Shown one piece after another: positions 25,501 to 40,500 of a DNA stretch of 64,000 nucleotides. The position numbers and the translations under genes are program-made. How positions within the stretch are numbered: position 1 is the first letter of the stretch; each line of letters starts with the position of its first letter. The DNA is taken from NCBI GenBank assembly GCA_009792885.1, contig WMCF01000006.1, forward strand, positions 3,298,037-3,362,036, read 5' to 3'. The stretch comes from Eremophila alpestris peregrina. Lineage: Eukaryota > Chordata > Aves > Passeriformes > Alaudidae. The notes beneath the pieces were generated by a model. It was not told the origin of the DNA. It made no database searches and saw only the letters and a list, made by a program, of their open reading frames with translations.

Positions 25501-28500
25501 CCAAACATTGCTTGAATAACACCTCGAGAAGCAAAATACTTCATGTGGCTGGGAGACCAGTGCAGGAGGCCTTGTTGCTTTTGATAGTCTATCATGCAGG
25601 TAAGTTGAAGCTGGGAAGGAAACAATATTAGTGAGCTGGTGCAGAGGTCAGAGCCCAGCTTCCTTCCCTGCAGCTGTGGGGGACTGAGATGCTAATCAGA
25701 GGAGGATATTGTTGTTATTTTTTCTGTTTAAGTGCAAAAGTAGGACTCCATACTTGCTGTGAGCAGATCTCTTTATGTTCACTCCAAGCTGACAACTTCA
25801 TCCTTTCAATTGGAAACTCAGCAGTGGCTGACTTAACATTTGTCTGGTTTCTCAAGCCTGTTGTGCAGCAGAGTTTCATGTGCCTGCCTGACTTAGGAAC
25901 TGTTAACCAAGGACTTTTTCAAAACCAGCGAAGCCAAGAACTTCTTTAAAGCTGACTTGTAGAAGAGCAGCAGTTGTGCTAGCGACTGCAGTGTGGGCAT
26001 AATGGCAAGAGTCTCATCTTGGTAAAAATCCAAATCCTAATGTTTTAGGGCACACTGTGCCTAAAATGTCTCTCTTTCTGCTCTTTGTCATAATGAATGC
26101 AACACCAGTAACAAAGAGGAGAGATGAGAGAATGCAGCCTTGATGACGGTGCCTAGTTAAAAATTCACCCAGTCTGTTTTTATAGTAACATGTTGTTAAA
26201 TGCATCTTCTTTTCTATAAACCCTTGGTGATGATGGTCTCTGCTGAAACACTGTAGCACTTCAGGATTTTCTAGCGTGAATTGCAGTGGAGTCCTTTCAA
26301 GACTCCTTAAAAAATTGTCTGAGTGTTGTGTAGTGCACTGCCCTTACATTAATTTAGTGCTTCAATCATTTATCATCTTTGAAATACTTGGAAAAACCAA
26401 AACCAGACAACAAAAAACCACCACACCCTGGGCCACTTTCTTAACAGTAGGAGGATGCCATTATGCATTTACAGTATGGATGAATACCATTCTATTTTGC
26501 TTGCTTACAAGGCATGTCTTTTTAGACAATACTTCCATTAAAAATTCGGTAGAGCATTCTTGGGAGACAGTTCTGCCAGAGATACATGATGGATTTGCAT
26601 AACCCCAGGGGTCTTTCTCTCTTTTTGTTTTTTAATCTCCAGTTGGCTGTATGCCCAATAAATCAAATGTGTGTGTGTTTATGAATTGAAGTATTTAACC
26701 ATTCAATTACTGCATTGTAAAGAGGCTGTGCTCTCAGTCATTAAATTAGGTAGTAATTCAGGCCTGTCAAAGCAGCTGCTGTTCTATCTGCACTTTCTAG
26801 CAAACATTTGTTGTACCTGTTGGCAGTATTCTGCTGCATGGATCCAATGAGGAGGTGGATCCAGTCTCTCCATAAGAGGATGGAGGCCACACGTGTGAGC
26901 ACAGTCACTGCCCTTGCCCACGCTGAGCCTGCAGCCTCCTGAGCACATGGGACCCTTCTGGCAGAGCAAAACCAGGCTTGGTTAGATGGGCTGTGCTCAG
27001 GCAGGACAAGGCAGCAAATCCTCTGCATGGAGGTAGGGGATTAAAGGATATGCTGTGCTGCTTCTGAGAGCCTTTCTTAACATGCAGCACTCCTGTCCTG
27101 GCTGATGAGGAGGCAGATTAATTTAGTGCAGTTTTGCCAACTTAATGGCTAAAGGCTATGTTCTCCAAACTAGATAATACTGGTCTGTGTCAGTATGTCA
27201 GATGTGGATTAAACCTGAAGGTGGAAGGGAGCCAAAGGTACAGATGAAGCAAGTCCCAGCTAAAACCACTGAAGTTTTCTAACTTCTGCTCTTAATATCT
27301 GGTGCTGTTGAAACACAGAAAATGCCCTTCTGCTGTACTTGTAGTGTATTGAGTCATCTAGGCATTCACTCACAAGATCTTCTGTCCTGAGGGCAGTTCT
27401 TGAGGAGCACACAAACTCCAGTGTTACAGCTGGGTGTGCAGGGAGGGAAGGAGGTGAAGTTCTCCATGGGTGGATGAGAGAAGCATGGTTTCTCCTTTTT
27501 TCTATTCTCCCCATAATTTTGGTTTGGGTTTTTTGTTTGGTTTTTTTAAAGGCTTGGTTTGGTTTTTTTGAAGGTGGAAGTAGACCAGAAGGCTGTTTGT
27601 TGTCTGCTGGTGATATGTGTTTTGATGGTCTTCAGACCAATACCTGATTAGCCATGAAGTCCTGTCAATTTGTGGTGGAAATTCAGGCTTTTCCATGACA
27701 CAGTTGTTCTCATCCTGAGTTAGACATCACCTTCCTTTGTTCATTTTAACCAGCAGACAGCTGCCTCATTCTGATTTGGATACCTGTGTTGGGTCAGTTG
27801 AGTTTCATCCTTGGTATCTAAGAACGATTGGGGCATGAATAAGAAGTCAGACTTGGACATTTGGCTTATATTAAATGGAAGTGATTCTCAAGGAACAAGG
27901 AAGCAGAAAAAGTAGCTGTTTGTCTCTTGTCTGTTTCAGATGTTGATAATCAATGTTTAGGCTTGACTTGGCACCATTAGTTGGGCAAATTTTCTTGTGA
28001 AGGTCTTTCCATTTTTCTATTTAGGAGCCCCTGACTTACTTACACAGCTAGATGTACTCTGAACTTCAGTCAGTATTAAATTACAGGTGTGTCTTTAATT
28101 TGATACATTTAGATCTATTCTGACCTTAAAAAAATTGTGAAATACAGTTCAGGTTTCTTAAACCAAAAGTGTTTTTCAGTGTAGTTGTTACTCTTGACGT
28201 TTGACTTGCAGTCCTTGTCTGTCTGCTCCCAGTTGCAGCTGGAGGTTGGTTTCAGTTCATAGGAATGATCTCCAGGACAAGGAGAGAGATACAGCAGTAG
28301 GAGTAGTAAGGATGCACGTGTAGTTTTGCTTTATGGAAAAGTGATAGGCTTTTCTGCCAGTAACTTCGTGTTCACTGCTGAGTTTTTCTCCCATGGGCCG
28401 AGTGTACCGGATATCTTTCAAAGAGCAAGGAACCATTGTGGGACTTCTCCTGCCTGACCATCCATCTTGGGTTGGGTAGAAATTGCTGACCTTTGGTTTC

Positions 28501-31500
28501 TAATTAGTGTGGATTGTGTTCTTAATAGCTGGTAGAGGGATGGGAACTTGGGATAGGCTTCCTTTTATTGTGTGAAATCCAAAAGGGCTGTAACCTGTTA
28601 CTAGAGCAAAAGCTCTCCATCAATTGTACTACATTGGCTCTCTTCCCAGCTCTTTGCACCACTTCATCAGCTGTGAGGCACAAAGATGCCAAATTCTTAA
28701 TGTTAAAAGTTACTGGTTAAGTATTTTGAAATGCTGTTCCATTTAAAAAAGATTTCCTGCTGTTTAACTTCCTCTGCTAATTTTCATCTTTATGGCTTAG
28801 TTTGCATTTTGGACAGTCTGTTAAGAGGAAGAAACTGTTGCAAAATCACTTGAAATACTCCTAACAAATGACTGTAGGCTAGGACTTTTGCTTTGTGAAC
28901 TCTCAACATTTTGACATTGTTTGTTCTGAACATTTCTTTTATTGCTTCTGGAGTTAGATCCTGGGTTTAATCATAGGAATGGGTCAGCTGTAAGGAGGAG
29001 TTCTGCACTGTCAGCAAATAAAGTGTTGTGCATCATTCAAATCATTGCTCTTCACATTTTTGTCTTTTGGCCTTTCTTTTTCTTTTGAAATGCTTTTGAA
29101 TAACAGGACACCAAAGTTTACCCTTCAAATGTGTATCTAAACTTTTGAAGTTTCAAAGCAAACTTCATGTGAGATGAATTGTAGATATGTTCTGAAGCTA
29201 TAAAGCTCCCAAATTTATTACATTAGATCCATAAACGGATTTTTTTCTTTAAAGAATTATACATTAATAAATTCTTGTCAATAAATGTCAAAATTTCACA
29301 GCTTTGCTGAATATACTTCTGTGTTCTTGTCAATCTGAGTCTCCCAGGAGAAATGATATGTGAAGACAGGTAAACTGTAACTACGGAATTTTCATTTTAG
29401 TCAGCAAGACTGTGTAGTTTTAACTATTATATTAATCCTCTGCAAATTTACAGCAAATAATAAAGTTACCACTTAGAATGAACTTCTGCCACGTTTCTAA
29501 ACTGCTCTTTCTCTGCCAAAGTTGGGTGGCTAAATTAAAATGCAACTTGGCATGTGCAGAAATAAACAAAATCCCTCCTGCATCCTAAGGAAGAGTTTGA
29601 ATAAAAGTAGATGCTGAGACACAACCAGTGTTCAGATAGCTTTTTTTTTTTTTTTAATGCTTTCTTCTGTTTTCAATAAGAATGGAATAAGCAGATGGTC
29701 CAGTATGACTGTATGACTAAATTTGTGTTACAACTTACTGAAAATGAGAGCATTTGGCTGTAATTAGAGCCAGTCGAGGTAGACCCTGTTCCAGGATCCA
29801 AGAACCAAAAGTGAAAATGTGTTCAGTAACAACAGCTGGACTAGGAGAAACCAGTTTGTAGGTAGGGTTTTAACCAGCAGCAGCAGCAAATAATGCTGCT
29901 TGTAATATGAACTAAAGTTCAAGGCATTTGTGCCTGTCAGCTGAAAACCAAACTTAGGCTCCATAACATTAAGTCTGTGAGACTGAACTGGTGTATTTTG
30001 AGTTTGAAGTACTCTAAGATACAGCTGAGACTGGGAACAAAAAATATTCCTTTGGGAAGATTTAGCTCCAGGTAGGGAATCCTAAATCCAGTTCTCCACT
30101 CCCACCCAGTGAAAGACTTGATTCAGATTATTGCTGCAGATGATAATGAGTATTTTAAAGAGATACTGACCACTGAATTTAAATTATGAAGATCCTTTAC
30201 TTACAAATGCTAGATGGTAGCAAAATAGCTTGCAGATTATAATATAAGAAAAGGTCTAATAAATAATAAGTTACTCATTACCTTCCCCCCAAAAAACATT
30301 TCTTCTTGCTTAGGAAAAAGAGCTTTTTCCTCAGGAGAAGTGAATTTTGGGATGCTGTTAGGATTTATGTTTGATCTGGTGTTGTTTATTATCCTGATGT
30401 CTTGACAGTGGTGGCAGGTGGTGTGAGAGTGGAGGCTCTGAGCCCCTTATGAGTGTTTCCTGGACACTTGCACTACTCTGGGGGTTGCAGGGACACAAGT
30501 GGCAGTGTTGCCATGGCTCACAAAATTCCCTCTTGAGTGTTTCTTCCCTATGATTCCCCTCCCCCCTCCCCCCATCCCATTGAAGCATGACCACCTTGAT
30601 GCCAAGTGCAGGATGAATTAGATTTTATGTGCCACGTGTGTAAGAAGCCCCCATGCACCTGGAGCAGTGCAAGCACTTGCTTCTTCCCCATGTTTTCTGT
30701 AGATATTCAGAAGTCCTTCTAAAGCAGCTGTTTGATCAGCCCCACCAGCCAGCACTTCCATTCTCAAACAAAACAGCCTCCTTTTACAGCTTGCTAAAAA
30801 TAGCCATTTCTTTAAAGCCTGAGGACACGGTGATTCATGTGGTGGTGAAGAGGAAGAAAGGTTATTTCTTTGCTTTAGGCTTTGGGAGGAAAGCCTCTGT
30901 GCTGTCCCAGTGCCAGCTGGGCTCATGCTTGTTCCCCCTTAGCCTTCATGGCCACATCACCAGCCCCAGTGTCTCTGGCATTTCTTACTCTGCCACTGCA
31001 GCCTGGCAGCTATTTAGGTGCAGGTGCCACATCCCAGTGCCCATCTTGGCTCTGGAGGAAGGGTGTGCAGTCAACTGCCACAACTGAAAATAAACCTGTG
31101 AGATGGCAAGTTGCAGATTTGTGTCTGTGGGTTTGTGCAGAGCTCACCCAAGGACAAAGGTATTTCTTACAGTTCATAGCTGGGCAAAGGTAAATGCTCC
31201 TACTTTGTCACCATTCAGATTCCTGATGAAACTCCTGACACCATTGTAAGTGCAATTTAAGGACAGGAAAAAGTCACAGGTAGAGCTTGTGTAGGGTTTT
31301 TCGTGGATTCCTGCATCAGCACTTCCGTGCTCCGTAGAGCTCTCGTTGTGCTGTCTGACACCTCAGTGTGACAGTGACACTGCTGCTAAACCTGCTCCAG
31401 GGCTCTGGCTTGCACAGCCCCTCTCTCAGGAACATGCTCAGACACACGCTTTTCTGCTTTGAAGCCCTTCATCATCTCATTCCTTCTGAGGAAACAGCCC

Positions 31501-34500
31501 TCAAAAAGGTACTAGTCATAATGGAAATGGAAATTGTTCTTATTCCAGCAATGTGTTTCTGGAGGATCATGAAGCAGAAAATGACTGGTAGGTGTGTGTG
31601 CAGCATTTTAGTTGCTGAGCAACCTGTTTCTTGCTTCACCCTCCTAGCAAAAGATTCCAATTTCAAATAAGATATTTGGGACCTTGGCTGACTAAGTGAT
31701 AGTTAGCATAACCTGCAGAGACTACTTGGACAGGAAAACAAAATTATTTTCTTGGAAAACAAGAGGCTTTGCAAGAATTTTCACCATAAAGGACCATATA
31801 TCTGCACTATTGCTTTCTAATTCCCATATACTCTCTAATTCACATTTCCCCTCTGTTTTTTATGTTTGGGTTCTTGGGCAGACCTTAAATCATTCTTCTA
31901 GATAAAGCATGCCCAGAAGCAGTGGTTCTTATCTACAGCTCAGCAAAGCCAACATTATCTTTCTCAATGCTTGTAAACTTCACGTGTTTTTATTAATAGC
32001 ATCGTGAGAACTTGTGCAACCAGATGATGCTTGCTCCTTTTCTCCTCACAAGCTTGTTTTAACCAGTTCTAATAAAATAAAGGCTTTGGCAAGAAGGCAA
32101 AATAATCTTTCTTGTTGATGGAAGGGAAGAATATACACTTCTAATATCAAAATAACCCAGCTCTCTGTAAGTGTCTAGTGATAAGACTCGTCAACTTGAA
32201 TTATTATGTTCGGGCTTTTGGGGTTTTGTTCTTGTTTTTGTTGTTTGTCTCTTTTTTTTTCTCCAGGCTTATTTTTTTTCGAGTTGCCACCACCCAAAAG
32301 GAGTTGGATTGTGTTCTTTTTGTAGTAGATTAACACACATATTTCATGTCTCACTATCTCCTGGACTTTCTGTCATCATTCACAGGAATTAACTGTTGAT
32401 ACTTGCCTATATTCATCCACCCAAGTACCATTTCCTCCTTTCCTCAGCAGTAGCTTATCTGCAGGCTCAAAGGAGCAATAGCAGTCACATTGAATGGGAA
32501 AACAGGGGAATGGAGCTTCTAGATCCTGCTAGAAGCAACAAAGGGGTTTTTTTTTGCCATGGTCTGGCCTCAAGGACCAGCTTTGCAGAGCCCAAAGAAG
32601 GTACAGGTCGGAGAGCAGGGTGGAGAAGGTTCAGCTCTGGTTTAGACCTGTGCTCCAGTGAAAGCTGGCAGTGTACAGCTATCCAAGTTGCGTCACTCAC
32701 ACAAGCTACTTCCTCCAGATTATTTAGCATAAAATAAAGGTTTTAAACTTTAATTTCCAGATAACCTTCATAGAACAAGCAAAATCCAAGCTTGGATCAA
32801 ATCTTAGAAAGCATTTCTTTTTTTTAATGTTGGCAGAAATGACTGGCTACTGGCAAGACTGTGTATTTGAGGTCTCATCTGTGAGATGTCTTCTTGTGCC
32901 TTTTGTTACTGTGTGAGGAAGGGGTTGCATGTGCAGGGTTCTCTTCACCATTTCTTCATACTTTAGATTGAGTACTTTTTATACATGAGAAGTATATTAC
33001 AGGATTTTTGGAGCTGTGACAGCAGGCAGCAGATGCAGGAAGTTGTCTCCTGGCTGCTGGGCTTCGTGCAGTTGATCCAGCTTATTTCTGCATCTTTTAG
33101 CAGCTAATTGTTCCAAAGTCACAAATTCAATTGTCCTGTGAGAGTTTGCTTTGGAACATCTTTCCTGAATAATCATTGCTGATTTTTACATGTTATTTCT
33201 TAATCTAATTTAGAAAGGACAGGATGTTTTTAAGGATCAGGACAATAGTTACGCAGCTCCAGTGGCTTAATTTTCCTGTGTGGAAATCAGTGGCACGTTC
33301 ATTATGGGACTGGCACTGCTGTTTGTGCACTCAGCAGTTAAGCTTAAAGCCCCCCTGGCAGAGGTATTTAAGACTCATTTGTTATGGAAAACTTAAGACT
33401 TTTATGTTAGGGGCATGAAATACTTAGTATGCAAATCCAATACTGCTGTTTATGGATAACATATTAAGAGTCACCAACACTGTGGTTGCAATTACGGACT
33501 TGAGACAAGTGTGCAGCCAGCCAGATAGGTGGAAAATAACCATAAAGAGGAAAAGAAGAAAAGACAAGAAGCAACTGTTTTAAATTATTTCAAGGGAAAT
33601 TCAGATTAGACATTAGGAAAACTTTAACAGTCTGAGGAGTTAGTCACTGAAATAAATGACCCATGGAGAGGAAGGAACCTCCAGGAGAATTGGACCAACA
33701 TTGGTCAGGAGCCACGTGGACAGTGTTGGTCCTGCTGCCCTTGATGAGTCGGAGGAGCAGGCAGCCTCCCCAGGTCCCCTTCACACCTCTGGCTGGCAGC
33801 ACAGTTTATCTTAGTCCAGTTTCTTATCCCCAATAAATCAAAAAAGTCCTCTGGCTCTTGTTACGCTATCAGCTTGTTCTGTACTAAATATATCCTCCTG
33901 CCTTGGAGCTGGGGTTTGCACAACAAGGCTGGTGCTGTGTGCAGTGTGCTCCAGGCTCAGCACTGAGTGAGCAAGGTGGCCTTCTCATCAGGTTTCTAGA
34001 AAATGCTTGTAACTGGGTCTTGCTGGTTTGCTTTTCATGCCAATATGCACATAAAGTTCTTATGCTCTTCACAACACTAAGGATCTCATCAGATACTGAT
34101 ACTGAAAAAAAACAGCATCTTGCTTTTAATTTCCTGAGTGTGGGGTTTTTTTCCCCTCTGTTTTCAAACTTCCATTCAATCCAGTAAAATGGCTAATTTT
34201 AGCATCATGCCAGATGTTTTGTTGCTATTGTCTGTGTATCTTCAAAGTGGTCTGCAAACCAACTGGGATTAGATTTTTTTGGGTTTGTTTCTGCCTTACC
34301 CCTACCCAAAATTGGTGCTGTTCCTTGCCAAAATGAATGCCATTCTTTCATGCAAAGTACAGAGGATACAAAGCTGATCTAATGTGTTGTGGTGCCATAC
34401 ATCCTCAGTGAACACCCAGGGGGCTTTGAGAAGAGAATTGAATCCAGACCTTGAGGATCTCATCTTGTGAGGTGAATATGTAATTCCTGGCAGTGACTGA

Positions 34501-37500
34501 GCTGTGTGACTCTTTTGCAGGAAAAGAGAGTACAAGTCTCCCCACCACTGACAAGAGGACCAAGTGCCTTTATACCAGAGAATGAAGTAAGTCTGCAGTT
34601 AGCTGGGCTGGGTGATACTTTTGAAAATAATGACACTGAAGGATGGTTCTATGACCCTGCTTGTTCCATGGTACCTAGATGAGCTCCCTTGAAAACAAAA
34701 GCAGTGGTTTCTCTGGAGCAGGTTCCAGTGGGTAAGACCCACCCCATCCTTTCACGCAAGTGGTACTGTTTGACATCTTTTCTGTCACCAGCATTCCTGG
34801 AGACAGCCATGAGTGACAGCTCTGCTCTTCTCAGGTGGGTGTGAACACATTCTTTACAGTGCCAGACCCGAGGGGAGGCCTGTCCAGTATTGCAGCAATG
34901 TGATTATGTTGCTCTCAGAGCAGTGCCTGACCCTCAGTTTGAGACAGCCTGCAAATATGACTTCACCCCTTAGACTGTAGCTGTGGCTCCTGAGAGAATT
35001 TATGGCTGAAAGGTGGGAGTGTATTTCAGACTCGAGATTTCTATCATGACAAATGCCAACTGTGGTTTGTTAAATGAATGACTACCTTTCTCCCTCATGC
35101 CTTGTCAGGAAATAGTACAGTGAATAGAGAGGGTTTAGTGACACAATAGTAACACACTGAAGTGATAATAACACTACTGGTGTCAAAGGCTGCTTTATTG
35201 TTGCAATGGAAAGAATATGGGCAGAGAAATAATGACTTAATTGTAAAAGTTCCTATTAACGTGCCACAAGGCTTTGAAAGCAGAATTGAAAAAAAAAATG
35301 TCTGTGGATGGAAATAAATCAGGAGGAAGTATATGCACAGTATGAAGAGGATAGTAATAGAGATGGAGATAAAGCTTAGAAATGATCATATGGCATACTG
35401 CTATGCCTAACATAGCAACAGCACAGTCCTACAGGATTATGTTTTGATTCTGTCAGCAGAATTTCTTTCTATAACTTGCACTGTTACAAGGAAAATTCCT
35501 GACAAGCTGGAGAAGATTAGAAGCCTTACCAGAGACACAAAAAATATGATTTCCCCAAGAAATCTCTAAATGAGACAAGAATCTCTTAAATACATGGAAC
35601 ATACACTTGCTGAAGAGTAAGGGAGACTCCTAGGAGTGGAGTGGGATATATACAGGGAGATAAAATGGTCTCTAATGTGTGAATAAAATTCTGATGGTAA
35701 AAACATTAAGGACAACTGAGAAGGCATTAGTTTGGGTATAAAACACAGAAAAGCTGCCGTAGCAAAGATACACATGTAAAAATGATGGAGCTGCCTAACT
35801 GTGTAGCTGCTTCTCCCCTTTCTTTGTGGGCCCACAAATTAAGGAAAGTACAGTGGTGAGAAATGAAAATGTAGTATGTTATTTGTGTTTCTTTGCATGT
35901 AACTTCTATGTAAGATCTAAGAGAAAAATATTTGAGACATGGTCCACTCATCATCCCATCATAAAAAAGAAAACATATTTTAAATAGAATATTTCAGCAA
36001 AAGCATTGTGCTTCTTGGTTTTAGGCACTTTCTAACTTCATGTACATGTCATGGTGTTTGCAATAGTAAGCTGGCTGGTTTATTACTGCACAGTGTCAGA
36101 ATAAATACTGGGTATTCTAGTCTTACGCTTGTAACTTCAGTGGTGAACATGTTGAGAATGGCTGTTCCTGGTGATAAACACTGAGTAATAGCACTCATAC
36201 TGTGTCAGGACTTGCAATGCAAGAGCTACTTACTGTTCTTCTGTTTCATTTCATCTTGTGCCCAAGGTTTGGATTGGTTGGAATAATTAAAGAACAGCTT
36301 TTGTTTAAAGAAAGCGTTAAATTCCTATTCTAAATAATACCTGAATGTTATGGACAAATTAGCATTTGATCTCCTCTTCAATTATGCAAGCACAGAAGGG
36401 GTAGTTTGCCAGGCTGTTTCTATAATTTGGTTACATAATCCAGTTCCTCTCCATTAATTTTGAAATTGATTTTAGGGCTGAGCACTCAGATGGTGTGTGT
36501 CTATACAGGTTGTCTTCCATCAAGAATTTACTTTCCATTTAGCTCTTATTTACTTCCAGCGCTCTCGACAGGTTTGATTTCAGCATCTGCAACTTCCTCT
36601 GTTTCAAGATGATGTGTAGAAAAAGTTCTGGGTTTTTTAGAAGAGGTTCAGTGTAAAGTGCTCTTCAGTTCTCAGTATACAAGCAGGATGTGTGTGTGTA
36701 TTTGCATTCATGCAGGCATGTATGTTTGCAGATACACATCCAGAACTCCATCATTGTCTTTAAGTCTGGACACACATAAACCTTTCATACCGCAGTGTGT
36801 TTCTCCCCAAGCTAGAGAAACTCTCCGTCTCTGTTAATATTTCTCCACCTTATTTTCCAGGTTATGCAAGCAAATGGTTTGGATGAGCGTACGAATCTTC
36901 TTGTGGAAGAATATTCTACGTCTGGCCGCCTGGACAACATCACCCAGGTCATGAGCATCCACACTCAGTACCTGGAGTCCTTCCTCCGCAGCCAGTTCTA
37001 CATGCTGCGCATGGATGGGCCCCTTCCCCTGCCCTACAGGCACTACATTGCCATCATGGTATGTGCCAACAGGCTGTGCCCCTTCTCCTGCAACCCTCCC
37101 TTCTGTAGTTAAACAAAGAAGGACAAAAGGAGGAATTTAGAAAGGAGAAATTAGGGTATTTTGAGGCTGTATTTTTGTTGTGTGTTTTTATCGCAATAAA
37201 ACATGCCTAGCCGGAAGGTTTTCAGTGAGAAGGGAGAATTGGCAACCTCCATCATTCCCTGTTTCCCACAGTGATGCACCTCTCACATGCCCACATCACT
37301 GTGCAGCAGTAGGATGAGATGCAGTGGTCTCAAGTCACAAGAAATTCCGGAGGGACACTAGGAAAACAGTTCTCTCTGTGAGGATGTTGAGACATCACAG
37401 CAGGAGCCAAGAAAGGTTCTGTGATCTCTGAGGGTGAAGATCTTGTCTGGACAAGGCTGCAAGCAACAAGTTCTAAGTCAGCCCTGTGAGCAAAGGGTTC

Positions 37501-40500
37501 TCTTCTAGTGATCACTTCCAACCTAAATTGTATTTTACAATCCAGAGTAAACGAATGTATTTTTATTGGAGAATCCTCCATACTGTATAGAAATGCAATG
37601 CATTTGCACAAGGCCTTTTGGAATGACACTTTTGTTTTGTGCTATTAACCTGTCTCACACCCGCAGCAAAACCAGATTACACACTAATGTGCTGCCCTGT
37701 TCACTCTGTGTTTAATTATTCCAGGCTGCTGCCAGACATCAGTGTTCCTACCTAATAAATATGCACGTTGATGAGTTTCTGAAGACTGGAGGAATTGCAG
37801 AGTGGCTGAATGGTTTGGAATACATTCCCCAAAGACTGAAAAATCTGAACGAAATCAACAAACTTCTTGCACACCGGCCCTGGCTGATCACGAAAGAGCA
37901 CATCCAGGTACCTCTTCAGTCATGCCCTGTGCAAACCAGTAAATGTCTGGTAAAAAGAACTGCCAAGAACTGTGCAAGTGCCTGGTTAGGCTTCATTACC
38001 CTGAGTTAGAAAGTTCAGGGAAGTACTAGTGCACCAAACAAGATGATTCTCCCCCGTGACAAGGCCAATGAGATTTTCTTTTTAGGAATAGCATTGGCTA
38101 AAATAGCCCAAAAGAAAAGAAGTAATATATTAGGTGTCTCTTTTTTTTGTCCAGTGAGAGTTTGTGTGCAAGGGGAATATGGTATTATTGGATGAAAGAA
38201 TTGATCCCTATTTGAAATGTGTAGTGTTTTACAGAAAAACTGGGGGCCAAAAGAAATTTTACATTTACACTTTTTTTATTCTCATTTCAGAAACTTGTCA
38301 AGACTGGGGAAAATAATTGGTCTCTTCCTGAACTGGTGCATGCTGTTGTCCTGTTGGCACATTATCATGCCTTGGCAAGTTTTGTATTTGGTAGTGGCAT
38401 TAATCCAGAGAGAGATCCGGATACATCTAATGGAGTCAGACTTATAGCAGTCAACAACTTCTGTGTCTGTGATCTTGCCAATGACAACAACATAGAAAAT
38501 GCATCCCTCACAAGTAGCAACTTTGGGGTTAGTGTTGCAAGAAAATTCTTTTGCTTGCCTCTGTTTTGCATTAGAAAACTTTCTTCCATTCTTTCCTGTT
38601 TAAATTTTAGTATGAAGTTTTTTTTGTCTACTTTACCGGAATGCTTGAGTCTGGTAATTCTTACATACACTCTGGCAATTTCCAGTGTAATCTGTTGAAA
38701 ACCACACTGTAACAGTGGATGGTAGTCAGAGCAATATGATTTTGATAGGTAATCTCACCACCCTTTCAGGCAAGATTAAAACTTTGCTTTCAGCAGAAAG
38801 CTTAAAGTCCCAATTTCTTTAGACAGTGTGGGATTGACTGGAGCATTGTTCCACCAATGTTCCTAATGCATGGAGTGAAAAGAAAAATGGAAAAAAAATT
38901 GAATCAGTAGTAGTAATAATAATTTTTACTTCAAGGCCTACAGTCACGAAACAGTTTGAAACACTTCCATGTAGAGGGGAGGAAATGTCTGAAATAAAAT
39001 TACTTAATTCCTCATGCTGGTGTTCCAGTCTTGAATCAACAGAGAACTTTGATTACCAGTTAATTAACTTGATTAATTTGATTACTAGTTAATTAACTGG
39101 ACATTTTTTTCCTGGAAGTTGCTCTAGAATGCTTTTGAAGACATGCCCTTGAATTCATGCCGACAGATGAATTAGCTTCATTGCCTTTGGTGGAAGATCA
39201 GGATTATGAGCAGAGTTGCTAGATATATTTTTTACAATTAGCAGTAAAATGTAAGCATGTCATCACTCAGTTCCATCACTGTGTCTTAAATTTCTGGGGT
39301 GTAAAACATGCCAGCTCATGCCATGGAGGTACCTTCCTCCCTATTTGTAGTGGGCAGAGAGTTGCTGCTGACTTTGCTTATTGCTAAGCAGTGAGGAGTC
39401 TGCTAGAAACAATTGTAACTATCGGCAAAAGAATAGACTAAAAAAGATGGAACAGAAAAACCAAATTATTTATCTTATGAAAAATCTGAATTATAGGTAC
39501 AGGGCAGCCAAAACTTTGATGCATTTCTAGTAGAAAGAGGGGCTTTTTTCCTCACAAAAGTAAGAAAAAGGCTCAACATAGTGGCTATTTTGGTCACACA
39601 TAATGAAAGTACTGGTTTGCCATCTCAGGTTGTGTTTCTGTAAGGCAGTGTTGCACTGCATCTCTTCAGAAACATATTTTGCATTACCAGTGGACCGAAT
39701 ATAGTTACTTTAGTAGGGAAAGTTGTTTTATGGGAGATGTAGGGCATGCAGATGGATTTTCCTGAGCTATCTACATGGTGGAATATGAGTGACTGTGGTT
39801 TCCACACTCAAACACCACCTCTTTGCTGTTAATCCCACTGCAGTAAAAGACTGCAGCAGGCTACATTAACACTTCCCAGCTCCTGTCTTCCTGCTGTCTG
39901 AAAGCTGTTTGTCTCTGCTATATGTGGCAAAATGCATTCTGGCTTGAGTTTTTGTGTTTGCTGCTGCTGCCTGGTGTTGAGAACATTTGTTGTCAAGCAT
40001 GAAATCCGAAGATGACACACGTTGTCTATCTTCTGATTTTTTAGAATGTCATGGTGTTTTTGCAGATTGCAGATTCTTTAAGTGAGCTGGAGGCCCTGAT
40101 GGAAAGGATGAAGAGACTTCAAGAAGATAAAGAGGACGAGGAAGCCTCTCAGGAAGAAATGGCAACTCGCTTTGAGAAGGAGAAGAAGGAGAGTCTGCTA
40201 GTAATCAGTGGAGGTATCTGTGCTTTTCCAGTGCAGCTTTCTTTGTGCTTTTTTAAGAAATAAATGCTTGAGGTTAGTTCAGTGAGTGAAACTTTTTCTG
40301 TCCATTTCTTTATTTTGGCTCTTCATGTAGGAGGAGTGTAGTAAGGGTCTTACCTTTTGCTTCATCACCTTAGGATTTCTTGATTGACACATATCATCAT
40401 CTTTTCTACTACTTGAAATTTGGCTTTTGTATATTAAAAAAAAAGGCCTGTAGGCTTCCTTAAAAATTAGGGTGTACATTTTTCTTTCTTGATATGTTCT

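Larger units (their letters stand above)
11193..34520 (+). other. SESN3 intron 1 (23.3 kb)
   Basis: Bounded by GTATCG at 11193 and TTTTGCAG ending at 34520. Open frames inside are short and show no family resemblance. Visible contents are long homopolymer tracts at 16134-16170 and 16479-16519, T runs near 12191-12207 and 29641-29655, a duplicated palindromic element at 17405 and 20285, and a degenerate old CR1 piece near 33495-33755. Several AATAAA hexamers occur, one at 26657 followed by a GT-rich stretch. The first few kilobases may hold enhancers, but none can be named from sequence alone. Confidence 0.9.
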
